A stretch of DNA of 64,000 nucleotides. Origin: Erythrobacter sp. (lineage in GTDB: Bacteria > Pseudomonadota > Alphaproteobacteria > Sphingomonadales > Sphingomonadaceae). Below the pieces are notes generated by a model. That model saw only the letters and a program-made list of their open reading frames with translations. It made no database searches and had not been told where the DNA came from. The stretch is taken from the NCBI GenBank assembly GCA_019739335.1, contig CP073261.1, positions 1,742,818-1,806,817 on the forward strand, read 5' to 3'. Shown piece after piece: positions 63,216-64,000 of the stretch (the stretch's first letter is position 1; every line of letters begins with the position of its first letter). A program made the position numbers and the translations under genes.

Positions 63216-64000
63216 TGGAAGAGACCTACGATTTCGACGCCATCGTGGTCGGCTCCGGCATCACCGGCGGCTGGTCGGCCAAGCAATTGACCGAGGCGGG
63301 GCTGAAGGTCCTGCTGCTCGAACGCGGGCCGGATATTCCCCACGGCAGCGGCTACACCACCGAAAGCAAGGCCCCGTGGGACATGCCTTTTCGCGGCAAG
63401 GGCGATGCCGAATTGTACGCCGAACAATATCCGGTGCAGCGGCTCAACCGCCACTTCACCGAATTCACCCAGAACCATTTCGTCAACGATGCGCAAAATC
63501 CGTATCAGGTGGGCGAAGGCGCGTTCAACTGGTTCCGCAGCTACAATCTCGGCGGGCGCTCGCTTACCTGGGGGCGGCAGACCTATCGCTGGTCCGATTG
63601 GGATTTCGATGCCAACCGCCGCGATGGCCACGGCACCGACTGGCCGATCCGCTACGCCGATCTCGCGCCGTGGTACGATCTGGTAGAGGATTTCATCGGC
63701 GTATCGGGGTCCGCCGAGGGCCTGCCGCAATTGCCCGATGGCCGGTTCCAGCCACCGATGGCGCTGAACGCGGTCGAGGCCGACCTGCGCGAACGGATCT
63801 CGGCGCGCTGGCCCGAACGGCGGCTGATGGTGGGCCGCACCGCCAATCTCACCCAGGCCAAGCCGGGCCGCGCGCCGTGCCAGTATCGCGCGACCTGCCA
63901 GCGCGGCTGCTCGTTCGGCGCCTATTTCTCCACCCAGTCGAGCACGCTCCCCGCCGCGCGCGCGACGGGGAACCTGACGCTGGTGACCGATGCGGTGGTC
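63215..64000 (+). CDS. GMC oxidoreductase, glucoside 3-dehydrogenase-like (partial)
   Basis: The first 262 codons are in the window and the gene runs off the end. It has the FAD-binding FDAIVVGSGITGGWSAKQL, VLLLERGPD and the GMC segments FRSYNLGGRSLTWGRQTYRWSDWDF and DWPIRYADLAPWYDLVEDFIGVSG, then CQYRATCQRGCSFGAYFS. The pairing with a subunit 3-type partner is typical of glucoside 3-dehydrogenases, which oxidise the C3 hydroxyl of a glycosyl unit. That is the step needed before C-glycoside deglycosidase can act. C3 regiochemistry is inferred from context only. Confidence 0.88.
   Translation, partial: MEETYDFDAIVVGSGITGGWSAKQLTEAGLKVLLLERGPDIPHGSGYTTESKAPWDMPFRGKGDAELYAEQYPVQRLNRHFTEFTQNHFVNDAQNPYQVGEGAFNWFRSYNLGGRSLTWGRQTYRWSDWDFDANRRDGHGTDWPIRYADLAPWYDLVEDFIGVSGSAEGLPQLPDGRFQPPMALNAVEADLRERISARWPERRLMVGRTANLTQAKPGRAPCQYRATCQRGCSFGAYFSTQSSTLPAARATGNLTLVTDAVV

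Overview
The window is GC-rich chromosomal DNA from an alphaproteobacterium. The evidence points to the Sphingomonadales, most likely an Erythrobacteraceae-type organism. The signs are an ATP12-type F1-ATPase chaperone, three TonB-dependent receptors with Sphingomonad-style signal peptides, frequent GTG/TTG starts and ATGA overlaps, a Caulobacter-like RpoH promoter before clpB, and several families of palindromic intergenic repeats. The assignment is from gene content only; no 16S gene is present.

Layout. 1-3.4 kb: a minus-strand operon crcB-rluA-type-HAD-small membrane protein-ATP12. 3.5-10.8 kb: rpsU, an FKBP isomerase, a DUF4153 membrane protein, then gatC, gatA, an NAD(P)H oxidoreductase, gatB and trmL. 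10.8-18.3 kb: an ABC1/UbiB kinase-like gene, an M16 peptidase lipoprotein and heat-shock clpB. 18.3-25.6 kb: two large divergent TonB-dependent receptors around a 461-bp control region with an exact CRP-type palindrome. 25.7-28 kb: an SDR, methylthioadenosine phosphorylase and a MarR regulator. 28-35.5 kb: a Tad/Flp pilus operon (cpaA-B-C-D-E, tadB, tadC) that lacks the TadA/CpaF ATPase and any pilin gene. 35.5-48.4 kb: housekeeping genes (alpha/beta hydrolase, FAD oxidoreductase, rnhA, thrB, ispH, argS, SPOR protein, nagZ, scpA, scpB, tatABC). 48.5-52.3 kb: a ferric-iron ABC importer behind Fur-like boxes.

52.3-64 kb is the most interesting part. A TetR repressor lies next to a flavin monooxygenase/flavin reductase pair, a TonB receptor, a periplasmic nucleoside-hydrolase-like protein, a DoxX-like protein and a tight five-gene operon. 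The operon encodes a TIM-barrel and small-subunit pair resembling the alpha and beta subunits of C-glycoside deglycosidase, a cytoplasmic GH3 beta-glycosidase with a PA14-like insert, a Tat-exported gluconate 2-dehydrogenase subunit 3-type protein, and a GMC oxidoreductase that runs off the window. Three copies of one operator (TAGAA-N6-TTCTA and a close variant) sit at the tetR/monooxygenase, receptor and deglycosidase promoters. Two of them overlap good -10 boxes. I read this as a TetR-controlled regulon for taking up and degrading an aromatic or plant (C- or O-) glycoside by 3-oxidation followed by deglycosylation. The substrate is not known.

Other noteworthy points: a 96-bp palindromic repeat sits in frame inside scpA, a 17-bp repeat marks two pilus gene junctions, and the 3' end of the DUF4153 gene is unlike the rest in composition. 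I found no tRNA, rRNA, CRISPR array, insertion sequence or prophage.
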